Origin: Antrihabitans spumae
Lineage (GTDB): Bacteria; Actinomycetota; Actinomycetes; Mycobacteriales; Mycobacteriaceae
Assembly (NCBI RefSeq): GCF_043944905.1
Contig: NZ_JBIMSN010000032.1
Coordinates: forward strand, 1 to 64,000
DNA length: 64,000 nucleotides
Direction of reading: 5' to 3'
Part shown: one piece after another, positions 1 to 11,270 of the stretch
How positions within the stretch are numbered: position 1 is the stretch's first letter
Layout of the letters: each line of letters begins with the position of its first letter
Made by a program: the position numbers and the translations under genes
The notes under the pieces: model-generated
Database searches by the model: none
What the model was told of the DNA's origin: nothing
Seen by the model: only the letters and a program-made list of their open reading frames with translations

Positions 1-10
1 ATCCGCGCAA

Positions 11-27
11 CGTTAGTAAAGCTAACG
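11..27. repeat. 17-bp inverted repeat at the window edge
   Basis: Perfect 6-bp arms CGTTAG and CTAACG separated by TAAAG. It lies about 85 bp beyond the 3' end of the minus-strand beta-oxidation operon. It could be a TetR-type operator of a gene outside the window or a weak terminator; there is no T-tract. The rest of positions 1-111 shows nothing else I can support. Confidence 0.45.
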
Positions 28-111
28 ACAGTGCGCCCCTCATTTCGCAACAGCCCGGATTCCGTCCGAAAACGCAACGAATGGGGCATGAGCGTCACGT
101 GCGCGACCGAC

Positions 112-1098
112 TCACGCGACGACTGCGACGAATCGCCAATCGAGGGCAGCGCGCGGACCGTCGGCTCCGTCGACTGAGACAAGTGAGCGCAGATCGACCA
201 AGCCGCCGCCCGACTGCAGCGGGCGTAGGCGTTCGATCGCGATCTCGCTGCGCACGGTGTCGCCCTCGTAGACGGGCCGGGTGTGATCGCAGGAGTACCA
301 GGCCGGAACGGTGACGACGGACGGGAGGCAACGAGACACCTGGGCGAGAGCGAGCGCGATCGTGTGCCCGCCGAAGACCAATCGCCGACCGTCACCCGCG
401 CGGGAATCATGATGTACCTCAGCAATATTGAGGGTAAGTCGGGCCAGCTCGGGAGCATTGGTGACGACGTCCGCGCCTGCCGATCCGAACCGCATGCCCT
501 CTTGAAGATCTCGGAAGGCGAGACCACTGCTTGCGGCTTCGAAATCGGCGAGACGCCAACCACTGATCGAGGTGGTGAGGTCTTGATCGGCGACCAACCC
601 GATTGCTGCGCTGTCGTCGTCGAATCCGGTTTGTGCGCGGCTGTCGCGTAGGGAGATCATCGCGCATCGGTGGAAGTCGAGCACTCGACGATCCTGCTGA
701 TCGACGGTGACGATGCGCAGCACGGCGAGGCCGGTTGGGGCGCGACCTGCTTTGCCTCGATTCTGGCGAAGGGCGACGACCGTGGTCGTTGTCCGGAGCG
801 TGTCGCCGATCATCGGGGCGTGGTGAAACATCAAGCCGCGGTAGAACAGGTTGGCTTTCACCTTCCTTGTCACAACCGTGGACTGACCGATCGCCACGTT
901 CCAGACCAAGGCGGGATGCGCGAGCCGTCCACCCGCGACTCGTTCGCTGAGCTGCGCGTCCAGCGGGAGCCGTAGGCGGTCGCCGACTATGGCCTGGTGC
1001 GCAGCCGCGTGACCGTCGGTGAGTGTCATCGGTGGGGCGTCGTCGAAACTCTGGCCGACCCGGAGATCCTCGAAGTACGGACCGTCGATCAGGGTCAT
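112..1098 (-). CDS. Two-domain MaoC-like hotdog dehydratase
   Basis: 328-residue protein of the MaoC/FAS1-like dehydratase family, with two hotdog folds in tandem (about residues 1-155 and 180-325). Such proteins hydrate or dehydrate CoA thioesters. The start is an ATG overlapping the stop of the upstream acyl-CoA dehydrogenase in an ATGA junction, so the two are translationally coupled. The open frame continues upstream but that part is antisense-like and overlaps the dehydrogenase. It is the last gene of a four-gene minus-strand operon (MaoC, SDR, ACAD, this gene) containing the activities of a beta-oxidation cycle. The second half has no textbook hydratase catalytic motif that I can point to, so the substrate is unknown. 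Mesaconyl-CoA hydratase relatives share this two-domain layout. Confidence 0.8.
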   Translation of the reverse strand: MTLIDGPYFEDLRVGQSFDDAPPMTLTDGHAAAHQAIVGDRLRLPLDAQLSERVAGGRLAHPALVWNVAIGQSTVVTRKVKANLFYRGLMFHHAPMIGDTLRTTTTVVALRQNRGKAGRAPTGLAVLRIVTVDQQDRRVLDFHRCAMISLRDSRAQTGFDDDSAAIGLVADQDLTTSISGWRLADFEAASSGLAFRDLQEGMRFGSAGADVVTNAPELARLTLNIAEVHHDSRAGDGRRLVFGGHTIALALAQVSRCLPSVVTVPAWYSCDHTRPVYEGDTVRSEIAIERLRPLQSGGGLVDLRSLVSVDGADGPRAALDWRFVAVVA

Positions 1099-2252
1099 CG
1101 CGTCAGTCCGCCACGGCTGACGAGTTGTGCGGCAATGACATTGCGTTGTATCTCGTTGGTGCCTTCGCCGACGATCATGAGAGGAGCATCGCGAAAGTAT
1201 CGCTCGACGTCGTAGTCGGTCGAGTAGCCGTAGCCGCCATGGATGCGCACAGCGTTCAGAGCGATCTCCATGGCGACCTCGGATGCGAACAGCTTGGCCA
1301 TACCTGCCTCCATGTCGCACCGCTCGCCGGATTCGAACCGCTCGGCGGCATGCAACACAAGCTGTCGCGCTGCCGTGAGTTTCGTTGCCATATCTGCCAG
1401 ATAATTACCGACCGATTGGTGCTTCCACAATGGTTTGCCAAAACTCTCCCGCTCCTGCGCATACCGAAGCGAGTCGTCGAAGGCGGCCTGTGCGACACCG
1501 AGAGCCCGTGCCGCCACCTGAATTCGCCCGGTCTCGAGGCCCTTCATCATCTGGGCGAATCCCTTGCCGGCGACCCCACCGAGAACCGCCGACTCAGGAA
1601 CCCGACAGTCGTCGAAGGTGAGCTCGCACGCCTCGACGCCCTTGTACCCGAGCTTGGGCAGATCCCGGGAGACTGTCAGTCCCGGAACATGCTCGACCAG
1701 CAGAATGCTCATTCCAGTGTGAGGAGGTGAAGCCTCAGGATCGGTCTTGCACAGCAGCGCAACGACCTGCGACCGGCGAGCGTTGCTGATCCACGTCTTG
1801 GAACCACTGATCACGTACTCGTCGCCGTCTCGCAAGGCTGTTGTCGTCATCGCCTGCAGGTCGGAGCCGCCACCTGGCTCGGTCAGAGCCATCGTCGCGC
1901 GGACAGCCCCAGTTGCCAGCAGGGGCAGATAGTGGCTCTTTTGCTCGTCGGTGCCGAAGCTGTCGATGAGTTTCGCAACGACGGTGTGCCCGCCCATCGC
2001 GCCGGCGAGGCTCATCCAGCCACGCGAAAGCTCTTCGGTGACAGCGACATAGCAGGGCATCGACACCGGAACCGAACCGTACCGCTCCGGAACTGCAAGG
2101 CCGAAGATGCCGAGCGCCTTCATCTTTTCGATGAGCGCCTCGGGGTAGGTGTCGGTTCGCTCCAGCTCACGCACGACCGGGCGGACGTCGCGATCGACGA
2201 AGGCCCGCACGGTCGCGACGATGCTCTGCTCGTCCGGCGACAGTCGCGACAC
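1095..2252 (-). CDS. Acyl-CoA dehydrogenase (FadE-type)
   Basis: 385 residues, the usual family length. The enzyme oxidises acyl-CoA to trans-2-enoyl-CoA with FAD. Visible family features: the FAD-binding stretch containing MALTEPGGGSDL near residue 130, the WISNA segment, the R-x-Q-V-A-A helix, and the C-terminal segment GEGTNEIQ holding the usual catalytic glutamate position of this subfamily. The likely start is the GTG 2 nt downstream of the preceding SDR stop codon; the longer open frame upstream runs antisense-like through the SDR and is ignored. The gene overlaps the downstream MaoC gene by 4 nt. The operon context suggests catabolism of a fatty-acid or steroid side-chain type substrate; the exact substrate cannot be read. 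Confidence 0.88.
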   Translation of the reverse strand: MSRLSPDEQSIVATVRAFVDRDVRPVVRELERTDTYPEALIEKMKALGIFGLAVPERYGSVPVSMPCYVAVTEELSRGWMSLAGAMGGHTVVAKLIDSFGTDEQKSHYLPLLATGAVRATMALTEPGGGSDLQAMTTTALRDGDEYVISGSKTWISNARRSQVVALLCKTDPEASPPHTGMSILLVEHVPGLTVSRDLPKLGYKGVEACELTFDDCRVPESAVLGGVAGKGFAQMMKGLETGRIQVAARALGVAQAAFDDSLRYAQERESFGKPLWKHQSVGNYLADMATKLTAARQLVLHAAERFESGERCDMEAGMAKLFASEVAMEIALNAVRIHGGYGYSTDYDVERYFRDAPLMIVGEGTNEIQRNVIAAQLVSRGGLTR

Positions 2253-2254
2253 AA

Positions 2255-3118
2255 CTAGCCGAGCGGATTCTTGCCCAGTGTCGCACCAGTGAGATCGGTT
2301 ATCTCGCTCCACTTTTCGGCAACGCCGTCGATCGTGGGCGGTTCGGAGAAGTACACACCGGCCGATTCGAACTGCGCGACTCGCTTGACCGAGCCGCCAC
2401 CGACGACGAGAACGGTTGCGGTATCGGTGCACTCGTCGCTGACGAGGTAGCCGATCACGGGGGCGACCTGAGCCGGCGGGAGCTTCTCCAGGAACTCGGG
2501 TGGCGCGATGTTTTCGGTCATCCGCGTCGCGGCAAGGGGTGCAACCGCATTGGCGAGGATGTTGTACTTGGCACCTTCCACCGCGAGCGTGTTGACGAGC
2601 CCGACCAAGCCGAGTTTCGCTGCACCGTAGTTGGCTTGGCCGAAGTTGCCGTAGAGGCCACTCGTCGAGGTTGCGACCACAACTCGACCGTGGCGTTGCT
2701 CGCGGAAGTGCGGCCACGCAGCGCGGGTGACGTGGTACCCGCCCCAGAGATGGACGCGCTGAACGGATTCCCAGTTGTCCGTCGACATCTTGTGGAACGC
2801 ACCGTCGCGCAGAATGCCCGCATTGTTCACGACACCGTGGACCGCGCCGAACTCGTCGATGGCTGTCTTGATCAGTGCCGCGGCACCTTCTTCGGTGGCG
2901 ACGCTGTCGTAGTTGGCCACTGCGGTGCCGCCTGCTTCGCGGATCTCGGCGACCACACTGTCTGCCATGGTCGAGCCGGCGCCGGACCCGTCGCGGGCAC
3001 CACCCAGATCGTTGACGACCACCAACGCGCCTTCTCGGGCGAGCAGCATCGCGTACTCACGCCCAAGGCCGCCTCCCGCTCCGGTGACGACGACTACGCG
3101 GTCCGTTACTCCGGGCAT
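2255..3118 (-). CDS. Short-chain dehydrogenase, 3-hydroxyacyl-CoA dehydrogenase type
   Basis: 287-residue SDR. The Rossmann motif TGAGGGLGREYA is at residues 12-23, NNAG near residue 97, and the catalytic Ser-Tyr-Lys set is visible as the TSTSG serine region followed by YGAAK near residue 163. The sequence VVNDLGGARDGSG after beta-2 is typical of the dehydrogenase half of peroxisomal multifunctional enzyme 2, which uses NAD(H) on (3R)-hydroxyacyl-CoA. That pairs naturally with the R-specific MaoC hydratases on either side. Its stop lies 2 nt before the GTG of the acyl-CoA dehydrogenase gene. Confidence 0.85.
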   Translation of the reverse strand: MPGVTDRVVVVTGAGGGLGREYAMLLAREGALVVVNDLGGARDGSGAGSTMADSVVAEIREAGGTAVANYDSVATEEGAAALIKTAIDEFGAVHGVVNNAGILRDGAFHKMSTDNWESVQRVHLWGGYHVTRAAWPHFREQRHGRVVVATSTSGLYGNFGQANYGAAKLGLVGLVNTLAVEGAKYNILANAVAPLAATRMTENIAPPEFLEKLPPAQVAPVIGYLVSDECTDTATVLVVGGGSVKRVAQFESAGVYFSEPPTIDGVAEKWSEITDLTGATLGKNPLG

Positions 3119-3146
3119 GTGTTTACGTTCCTTTCGAAGATGCGAT

Positions 3147-3611
3147 TCACGCCATGAACCTGGCGATGGATTCGGCGACGCACGCCGGCTTCTCGGAGTT
3201 CTCGAGTTCGAGCGTGACCACGAATTTCGCCTGCACGCCGCCGGGGATAGGGGTCAGCGATGCAATCACTGCGCTGGCGCGTAGTCGCGAGCCGACCCGA
3301 ACAGGGGAGATGAACCGGACCTTGTCGAAGCCGTAGTTGATGCCCATCGTGATGCCGTCGACGGTGTAGAGCTGGTGCGTGAGCAGGGGGAGTAACGAGA
3401 GCGTCAGCAGCCCGTGCGCGATGGTCGTGCCGAACGGTCCGGCGGCGGCCTTGTCGGGGTCGACGTGGATCCACTGATGGTCACCCGTGGCCTCGGCAAA
3501 TGTGTCGATTCGGTCCTGGTCGATCGTGATCCAGTCCGTTGTACCGAGGGATTCGCCTTCGGCGCTCACAAATTCGTCGATGCTGGCGAAGACCTTCACA
3601 TGCACTCCCAT
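3147..3611 (-). CDS. MaoC-like (R)-enoyl-CoA hydratase
   Basis: 154-residue single hotdog MaoC protein. The signature ATGDHQWIHVDPDKA around residues 41-55 carries the hydratase dyad (D and H) and is followed by FGTTIAHGLLTLSLLP, the second conserved block. It would hydrate trans-2-enoyl-CoA to the (R)-3-hydroxyacyl-CoA used by the next gene. It is the first gene of the minus-strand operon and diverges from ettA across a roughly 100-bp gap. An in-frame GTG a few codons inside is an alternative start. Confidence 0.87.
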   Translation of the reverse strand: MGVHVKVFASIDEFVSAEGESLGTTDWITIDQDRIDTFAEATGDHQWIHVDPDKAAAGPFGTTIAHGLLTLSLLPLLTHQLYTVDGITMGINYGFDKVRFISPVRVGSRLRASAVIASLTPIPGGVQAKFVVTLELENSEKPACVAESIARFMA

Positions 3612-3699
3612 CGTCGGTGCGGCAGGTGCCCAGGTGGAATGTAGCCGAGGGACTGGGCGCAGTGCATCCGCCGAGTTCCGGGCAGGTGCGCCGCACCGA

Positions 3700-3705
3700 T
3701 AGGGT
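3700..3705 (+). promoter_or_regulatory. -10 element for leaderless ettA
   Basis: TAGGGT fits the actinobacterial TANNNT consensus and ends exactly 7 nt before the ettA ATG. No ribosome-binding site lies between them. This is the geometry of a leaderless transcript starting at the A of the start codon. Confidence 0.6.
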
Positions 3706-3712
3706 GGTCGGC

Positions 3713-5381
<1,669 letters not shown>

Positions 5382-5389
<8 letters not shown>

Positions 5390-5798
5390 GCCCTACACGT
5401 GCCGGGTCGAGGTCCGCTGGGCGGACCTCGACCTGCTCGGTCATGTGAACAACACGAAGTACTTCGAATACGGCATGGAAGCTCGCGTCAAGTTCTACGA
5501 GCATTGCGTGCTGCATCCGGACGGAGTCCGGCGCCCCGCGCTTGTCCTCCGCAAGGCCGACATGGACTACCTGAGGCCGATTCTGCTCAGCTCGGGACCA
5601 CTGACCATCGAGACCTGGGTGACCCACATCGGCACGACCTCGTACTCGATCCGGCACCGCATGCGCGACAAACACGGCGAACTCTGCGCCGAGGGCAGCG
5701 CGGTGATGGTCGGCTTCGATCTGAAGCAGCAGAAGCCGCGCCCACTCAGCGACGAGGAACGTACCGCCCTCGGTGCGTATCTGATCTCGAGCGTCTGA
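5382..5798 (+). CDS. Hotdog acyl-CoA thioesterase (4HBT family)
   Basis: 138 residues. The N-terminal signature VEVRWADLDLLGHVNNTKYFEY (about 6-27) contains the aspartate and asparagine positions of 4-hydroxybenzoyl-CoA thioesterase-like hotdog enzymes. It hydrolyses acyl-CoA thioesters; the substrate is unknown. It begins with GTG inside the last codons of ettA (8-nt overlap), so translation is coupled. It is a paralogue of the thioesterase at 10818: both share the VEVRW-D-D-H-N block and they bracket the gdh gene. Confidence 0.85.
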
Positions 5799-5847
5799 CT
5801 CGGCCAACCGGTCATGGCGGCCGGGTAACCGGTCGGTGTTTCCACCC

Positions 5848-5874
5848 TGTTACGTGGCCGTCGGCGGCTAGGCT
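5848..5874 (+). promoter_or_regulatory. Candidate gdh promoter
   Basis: A TAGGCT -10 element at 5869-5874 with a weak -35 TGTTAC at 5848-5853. It would give a leader of about 40 nt before the gdh ATG, which has a purine-rich GAGGGTGGG ahead of it. Two ACCGGT palindromes sit just upstream, near 5813 and 5832. Confidence 0.4.
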
Positions 5875-5922
5875 CGATTCGGCACCGCTAGTACGCAAAA
5901 AGAGACCAGAGGGTGGGCTCCG

Positions 5923-8900
5923 ATGACCGCTTCACCAGGCACGTTGCACACCGAGTGGGCAGCCGAGCTGCCCGATGCACTTCGGGCCGACATCGCGAAT
6001 CTCGAAAGCGCGTACTTCAGGCATGTCGACGCAGGCGATGCGGACTGTGCGATCGCAGGATCGTCGGAGAACGTCTTCCAGCGGCACGTCGATCTGGCGA
6101 TGGTTCGTCAACCGGGGCAATCGATTTCGAAGTTGTATCGCGTTACGACTGGCGGCACCGACGACAGATTCGGTGCGGCACTGCAGATCGTCAACGACGA
6201 TATGCCGCTGCTGGTCGAGTCGATAACGTCGATGCTGAGCCGCATCGGAGTGTGCCTCAGCGAGGTCATCCACCCGATTCTCGACGTCGAACGAGACAGT
6301 GACGGACGCCTTCTGCGAGCCGTCCCGCACGACCCCGAAAAGTCGTTGGAAGGGTGGCAGCGCGAGTCGTGGATGCACGTGCAACTGCACCCGTCGACCG
6401 ATCCGACACTGCTCGACCGAGTGGAGACCGCCACCCGTGACGTGCTCGGCGACGTTCGCCAGGTTGTCAACGACACCGACGCCATGCGCGCCGTCCACCG
6501 CGAACTCGCGGACGAGATGGACGAGGCGGCCGCTGCAGGGATCGGTCCGTACACGCAGGCCGACCTCACCGATTGTGCAAACATGTTGCGCTGGTTGGCC
6601 GAAGGGCACTACACCGTGCTCGGCTACACGCGCTACGCGCGCGAGGGCGCAGGCGAACACCGCGTGCCGGGCAGCCCCCTCGGTGTTCTTCGCAGCGATA
6701 CCCGAGCGGCAGCAGGCGCGGACATCGCAGTCCCGGTGTCGGGTGGCGACCGACCGCTGCTCGTGCTGACTCAGGGTTCGGTGCCCGCGACCGTGCATCG
6801 CTCCGTGTACCCGTACTTCGTCGGGGTCGCGTCGTTCGATGCCGACGGCAACGTCACCGGTGAGCACCTTTTCGTCGGTGTCTTCACCGTGACGGCCTTG
6901 CACGAGAACGTGCTCGACATTCCCGTGATCGAACGTCGCGTCCGAGCTGTGATCGATCGCGCAGGCTTCGACATCAACTCGTTCTCCGGGCAGGCGATGC
7001 TCGAAGTCATTCAGTCCTTCCCGCGCACCGAGTTGTTCTCCTCCGATGCCGAGCGGCTGTTCCGCACGACGTCGTCGGTGCTCAATGTCGGTCTGCGGCG
7101 CCAGGTTCGGCTGTTTCTGCGGGACGATCAGTACGGGCATTTCGTGTCGTGCCTCGTGTACCTGCCGCGCGATCGCTACACAACAAGGGTCCGGCTCGCG
7201 ATGCAAGACATCCTGACCCGCGAGCTCGGCGGCAGTTCGATCGAGTACTCGGCGCGCGTCACCGAATCCGATCTCGCGAACGTGCATTTCACGGTGCGAC
7301 GCGACGACGCGAAAGCACAGCCTGCAGTCGATACGTCGGACGAGAACAGGCTGCGGATCCAGGAACTGCTTGCCAACGCAACGAGGTCGTGGGACGACCA
7401 TCTCGGCGACGCCGTCGGAGCCGGCGAGGTGTCGGTCCTGCCCGCGTTGGCGCAGCAGTACGCCGATGCCCTTCCCGAGGCGTACAAACAAGACTTCGCC
7501 GCGCAGCGCGCCCTCGCGGACATCGCGCGCCTCGACGGGCTCGAAGAAGGTTCCATCGACCTGCACCTGTACCGAAACGAGAAGGCGGACAAGGGGTATT
7601 GGCGCTTCACGCTCTACATCGGTGGTAGCGGTGTCTCGCTGAGCCAGGTGCTGCCCGTGCTGCAGAGTCTCGGCGTCGAGGTGCTCGACGAGCGGCCGTA
7701 TCAGGTGAATCTGCTTGGTAGTACCGAACGTTGGATCTACGATTTCGGTCTCGTCGCGCGGCCGGAACTGCTTCGTGGCTCGCTCGACCAGAACATGGAC
7801 TCGACGTTGGCGGAAGCGAACGGTGCCACGCTCGAGCTGCAGGAGCGATTCACGGACGCGTTCAGGGCGGCGTGGTACGGCCTTGCCGAATCCGACAGCT
7901 TCAACGAACTCGTGCTGCGGGCGGCCCTGCACTGGCGCGAGGTCGCGATCTTGCGCGCCTACGCAAAGTACTTGCGGCAGGCCGGTTTTCCGTACAGCCA
8001 CGCGAACATCGGCCGCGTACTGCTCGCCTATCCCGAGACCGCGCGCCTCCTTGTCGACCTCTTCATGGCGCATTTCGATCCCGATTCCGCGTCGGTCGAT
8101 CGTGCGGCCGACATCGGCGCACAGTTGCGCGAGAAGATAGACGCCGTCGTCAGCATGGACGCCGACCGAATCCTGCGGGCAATCCTCGGGCTGATCCGAG
8201 CGACACTGCGCACCAACTACTTCGTCGTCGATTCCGACGGGGAGCAGCGCAGCTACCTCTCCTTCAAGGTCGAACCACGCGAGATTGCCGAATTGCCCAA
8301 GCCACGGCCACGTTTCGAGGTGTTCGTCTATTCGCCGCGCGTCGAAGGTGTGCATCTGCGGTTCGGCACCGTCGCCCGCGGCGGTCTGCGGTGGTCGGAC
8401 CGACAGGAAGATTTCCGTACCGAGATTCTCGGGTTGGTCAAAGCACAGGCCGTGAAGAACGCCGTCATCGTGCCCGTCGGTGCGAAAGGTGGCTTCGTTG
8501 TGAAGAATCCGCCTGCACCGACCGACGATCCCGCAGCCGATCGCCAGGCGTTCCGCGACGAAGGTATCGCCTGCTACACCCTCTTCATTTCCGGACTGCT
8601 CGATGTCACCGACAACGTCGACCGAGCAACCGGTGCGGTTGTCCCGCCTGAGCGGGTTGTGCGGCGCGACGGCGACGACACCTACCTCGTCGTCGCAGCC
8701 GACAAGGGAACGGCGACATTCTCCGATATCGCGAACGGCGTCGCCTTGAAGTACGGCTTCTGGCTCGGCGATGCCTTTGCCTCCGGCGGTTCTGCGGGCT
8801 ACGACCACAAAGCGATGGGCATCACCGCCAAAGGTGCATGGGAGAGCGTCAAGCGGCATTTCCGCGAGATGAACATCGATACCCAGACCGAAGAGTTCAC

Positions 8901-10821
8901 GGTGGTCGGCATCGGTGACATGAGTGGCGACGTCTTCGGCAACGGAATGCTGTTGAGCGAGAAGATCCGGCTCGTTGCAGCCTTCGATCACCGCCATATC
9001 TTCCTCGACCCGAATCCTGTTGCCGCGCCGTCGTTTGCCGAACGTGAGCGGCTCTTCGCGTTGCCGAGATCGTCGTGGGCGGATTACGACACGTCGCTGA
9101 TCAGCGAGGGTGGCGGCGTCTTCGACAAGACAGTCAAGTCGGTACCGATCAGCCCGCAGGCGCGAGAAGCGTTGGGCCTCGACGAATCCGTCACCGCACT
9201 CTCGCCGCCGGAACTCGTCAAGACCATCATCCTCGCGCCGGTCGATCTGCTCTGGAACGGCGGCATCGGCACCTACATCAAGGCGAGCACCGAGTCCAAC
9301 GGCGACGTCGGCGACAAGGCGAACGATTCGGTCCGGGTGAACGGTAGCGACCTTCGGGTCAAGGTCGTCGGAGAAGGTGGCAACCTCGGCGCAACTGCGT
9401 TGGGCCGCATCGAGTTCTGCCAGAACGGCGGCAAGATGAACACCGACGCCCTCGACAACTCCGCTGGCGTCGATTGCTCCGACCACGAGGTCAATATCAA
9501 GATCATGCTCGATCGACTGGTCAGCAGTGGCGAACTTGCCGAGCAGGACCGAAATCCGTTGCTGGCGTCGATGACCGACGAGGTCAGCCGACTGGTGTTG
9601 GAAGACAACATCTCTCAGAACTTCCTGATGGGGCTGTCCCGCTCGGATGCCGGGCCGATGCTCAGTGTGCATCGCAGGGTGATCGGCGAACTCGAATCGC
9701 ATCACGGTCTCGATCGCGAACTCGAAGCCCTGCCGTCCGAAGCGGAGATCACTCGCAGGCGCCAGGACGGTACCGGACTCACGTCGCCCGAACTATCGAA
9801 TCTGATGGCGCACGTGAAGCTTTCGCTGAAGGACGATCTGCTCAAGAGCGATCTGCCCGACCTGGAGGTGTTCGCGCGCAGGCTGCCGTCGTACTTTCCC
9901 ACGCCGCTGCAGGAGCGGTTCGGCAAGGCGATCAAGTCGCATCCCCTACGTCGCGAAATCGTCACGACGATGATTGCCAACGAGACGATCGACTACGGCG
10001 GCATCACCTACGCCTATCGGTTGTCGGAGGAAGCGGGGGCGACGAGTACCGACTCGGTGCGCGCCTACAACGCCTCCGTCGAGATCTTCGACCTACGGAA
10101 CCTATGGCAGGAAATCCGCAATTCAGACATGGGCGTGCACGTACTCGACGACCTCGAACGTGAATCCAAGCGGACCCTCGATCGTGCGTCACGCTGGCTG
10201 CTGATCAACCGGCCACAGCCGATCGCAGTCGGCGCCGAGATCAACAGATTCAGCAGGGGAGTGCGTGAACTCGCGCCGATCGTGCCGAGCCTGTTGCAGG
10301 GCCATCGTGCGACCAGCTTCCACGAGCGGACGGCCGCGAGCGTGAAACTCGGTGCGCCGCAAGAACTTGCCGAGCGTGTGTACGGATTGCTCGACCTGTT
10401 CGCACTACTCGACATTCTCAACATCTCCGACATCACCGAGCGAGAGGGCGACGAGGTCGCGACGCTGTACTTCGCGCTCGACGCACACCTTTCGATCGAC
10501 TGGTTGCTCACACAGGTCGACCATCTGGCGCGCGGCGATCGTTGGCACGCTCTTGCTCGACTCGCACTGCGCGACGACCTGTACGCATCGTTGCGGTCGT
10601 TGACTATGGACGTACTCGCCTCGGGCGAACCGGACGAGTCGCCGCAGGAGAAGATCGAATACTGGGAGTCGACCAACCAGTCGCGGTTGGGGCGCGCCCG
10701 CAACGCGCTGTCCGAGATCTTCGAGTCCGGCACCCACGACCTTGCCACCCTGTCGGTGGCCGCACGGCAGGTCCGTAGCATGGTCAGCGGTGTCGGATCG
10801 CAATCGGAGGCAAATCGTTGA
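5923..10821 (+). CDS. gdh: NAD-specific glutamate dehydrogenase, 180-kDa class
   Basis: 1632 residues, the size of the large NAD-dependent glutamate dehydrogenases of Streptomyces and mycobacteria (Rv2476c). It deaminates glutamate to 2-oxoglutarate and ammonium. The catalytic core lies roughly at residues 720-1230, with VGAKGGFVVKNP near 851 (substrate lysine region), the dinucleotide-fold stretch IGDMSGDVFGNGML near 1000, and LLWNGGIGTYIK near 1107. Long N- and C-terminal extensions contain the ACT-like regulatory regions known for this class. The start ATG has a purine-rich site just upstream. In mycobacteria this enzyme is inhibited by GarA; no GarA gene lies here. It overlaps the downstream thioesterase by 4 nt. 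Confidence 0.95.
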   Translation: MTASPGTLHTEWAAELPDALRADIANLESAYFRHVDAGDADCAIAGSSENVFQRHVDLAMVRQPGQSISKLYRVTTGGTDDRFGAALQIVNDDMPLLVESITSMLSRIGVCLSEVIHPILDVERDSDGRLLRAVPHDPEKSLEGWQRESWMHVQLHPSTDPTLLDRVETATRDVLGDVRQVVNDTDAMRAVHRELADEMDEAAAAGIGPYTQADLTDCANMLRWLAEGHYTVLGYTRYAREGAGEHRVPGSPLGVLRSDTRAAAGADIAVPVSGGDRPLLVLTQGSVPATVHRSVYPYFVGVASFDADGNVTGEHLFVGVFTVTALHENVLDIPVIERRVRAVIDRAGFDINSFSGQAMLEVIQSFPRTELFSSDAERLFRTTSSVLNVGLRRQVRLFLRDDQYGHFVSCLVYLPRDRYTTRVRLAMQDILTRELGGSSIEYSARVTESDLANVHFTVRRDDAKAQPAVDTSDENRLRIQELLANATRSWDDHLGDAVGAGEVSVLPALAQQYADALPEAYKQDFAAQRALADIARLDGLEEGSIDLHLYRNEKADKGYWRFTLYIGGSGVSLSQVLPVLQSLGVEVLDERPYQVNLLGSTERWIYDFGLVARPELLRGSLDQNMDSTLAEANGATLELQERFTDAFRAAWYGLAESDSFNELVLRAALHWREVAILRAYAKYLRQAGFPYSHANIGRVLLAYPETARLLVDLFMAHFDPDSASVDRAADIGAQLREKIDAVVSMDADRILRAILGLIRATLRTNYFVVDSDGEQRSYLSFKVEPREIAELPKPRPRFEVFVYSPRVEGVHLRFGTVARGGLRWSDRQEDFRTEILGLVKAQAVKNAVIVPVGAKGGFVVKNPPAPTDDPAADRQAFRDEGIACYTLFISGLLDVTDNVDRATGAVVPPERVVRRDGDDTYLVVAADKGTATFSDIANGVALKYGFWLGDAFASGGSAGYDHKAMGITAKGAWESVKRHFREMNIDTQTEEFTVVGIGDMSGDVFGNGMLLSEKIRLVAAFDHRHIFLDPNPVAAPSFAERERLFALPRSSWADYDTSLISEGGGVFDKTVKSVPISPQAREALGLDESVTALSPPELVKTIILAPVDLLWNGGIGTYIKASTESNGDVGDKANDSVRVNGSDLRVKVVGEGGNLGATALGRIEFCQNGGKMNTDALDNSAGVDCSDHEVNIKIMLDRLVSSGELAEQDRNPLLASMTDEVSRLVLEDNISQNFLMGLSRSDAGPMLSVHRRVIGELESHHGLDRELEALPSEAEITRRRQDGTGLTSPELSNLMAHVKLSLKDDLLKSDLPDLEVFARRLPSYFPTPLQERFGKAIKSHPLRREIVTTMIANETIDYGGITYAYRLSEEAGATSTDSVRAYNASVEIFDLRNLWQEIRNSDMGVHVLDDLERESKRTLDRASRWLLINRPQPIAVGAEINRFSRGVRELAPIVPSLLQGHRATSFHERTAASVKLGAPQELAERVYGLLDLFALLDILNISDITEREGDEVATLYFALDAHLSIDWLLTQVDHLARGDRWHALARLALRDDLYASLRSLTMDVLASGEPDESPQEKIEYWESTNQSRLGRARNALSEIFESGTHDLATLSVAARQVRSMVSGVGSQSEANR

Positions 10822-11267
10822 CAGAGCCAGTCGGCTTGAACGGCTCGGAGGCAGTTGGTTTTCACACGAAGGTCGAGGTCCGCTGGTCGGATATGGACGC
10901 CTTCCAGCACATCAACCATGCACGCATGGTGACGTTGCTCGAAGAGGCCCGAATCCCGTGGTTGTTCTACGACGACCGACCGACGAAAACGCTGCGTGAC
11001 GGCGCTGTCATCGTCGATCTGCATGTGCGGTACCGCGGTCAGTTGCGCCACGACGACACCCCGCTCGACATCGTCATGTGGGTCGACAAACTGCGAGCCG
11101 TCGACTTCACCGTCGGCTACGAGGTCCGCGCGGTCGGTGCCGCGCAGGATTCGCCTGCCTCCGTCACCGCGACAACGCAGATCGCAGCGTTCGACATCGA
11201 GGCACAACGCCTTCGCCGGTTCACCCCGGAAGAGAAGGCCTACCTGGAGAGCTGGCGACGGGTGTGA
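10818..11267 (+). CDS. Hotdog acyl-CoA thioesterase, Rv2475c-like
   Basis: 149 residues with the 4HBT hotdog signature VEVRWSDMDAFQHINHARM at about residues 19-37. The start is a TTG overlapping the gdh stop (TTGA) and preceded by GGAGG at good spacing, which decides the start. It holds the position of Rv2475c next to gdh in mycobacteria. Substrate unknown. It is closely related in motif to the gene at 5382. Translation is probably coupled to gdh and to the next gene. Confidence 0.83.
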   Translation: MTEPVGLNGSEAVGFHTKVEVRWSDMDAFQHINHARMVTLLEEARIPWLFYDDRPTKTLRDGAVIVDLHVRYRGQLRHDDTPLDIVMWVDKLRAVDFTVGYEVRAVGAAQDSPASVTATTQIAAFDIEAQRLRRFTPEEKAYLESWRRV

Positions 11268-11270
11268 CCC

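Noticed and set aside
5932..9705. 1257-codon open frame antisense to gdh
   Set aside because: High-GC codon bias of the true gene keeps the opposite frame open; no protein family features and it mirrors gdh codon positions.
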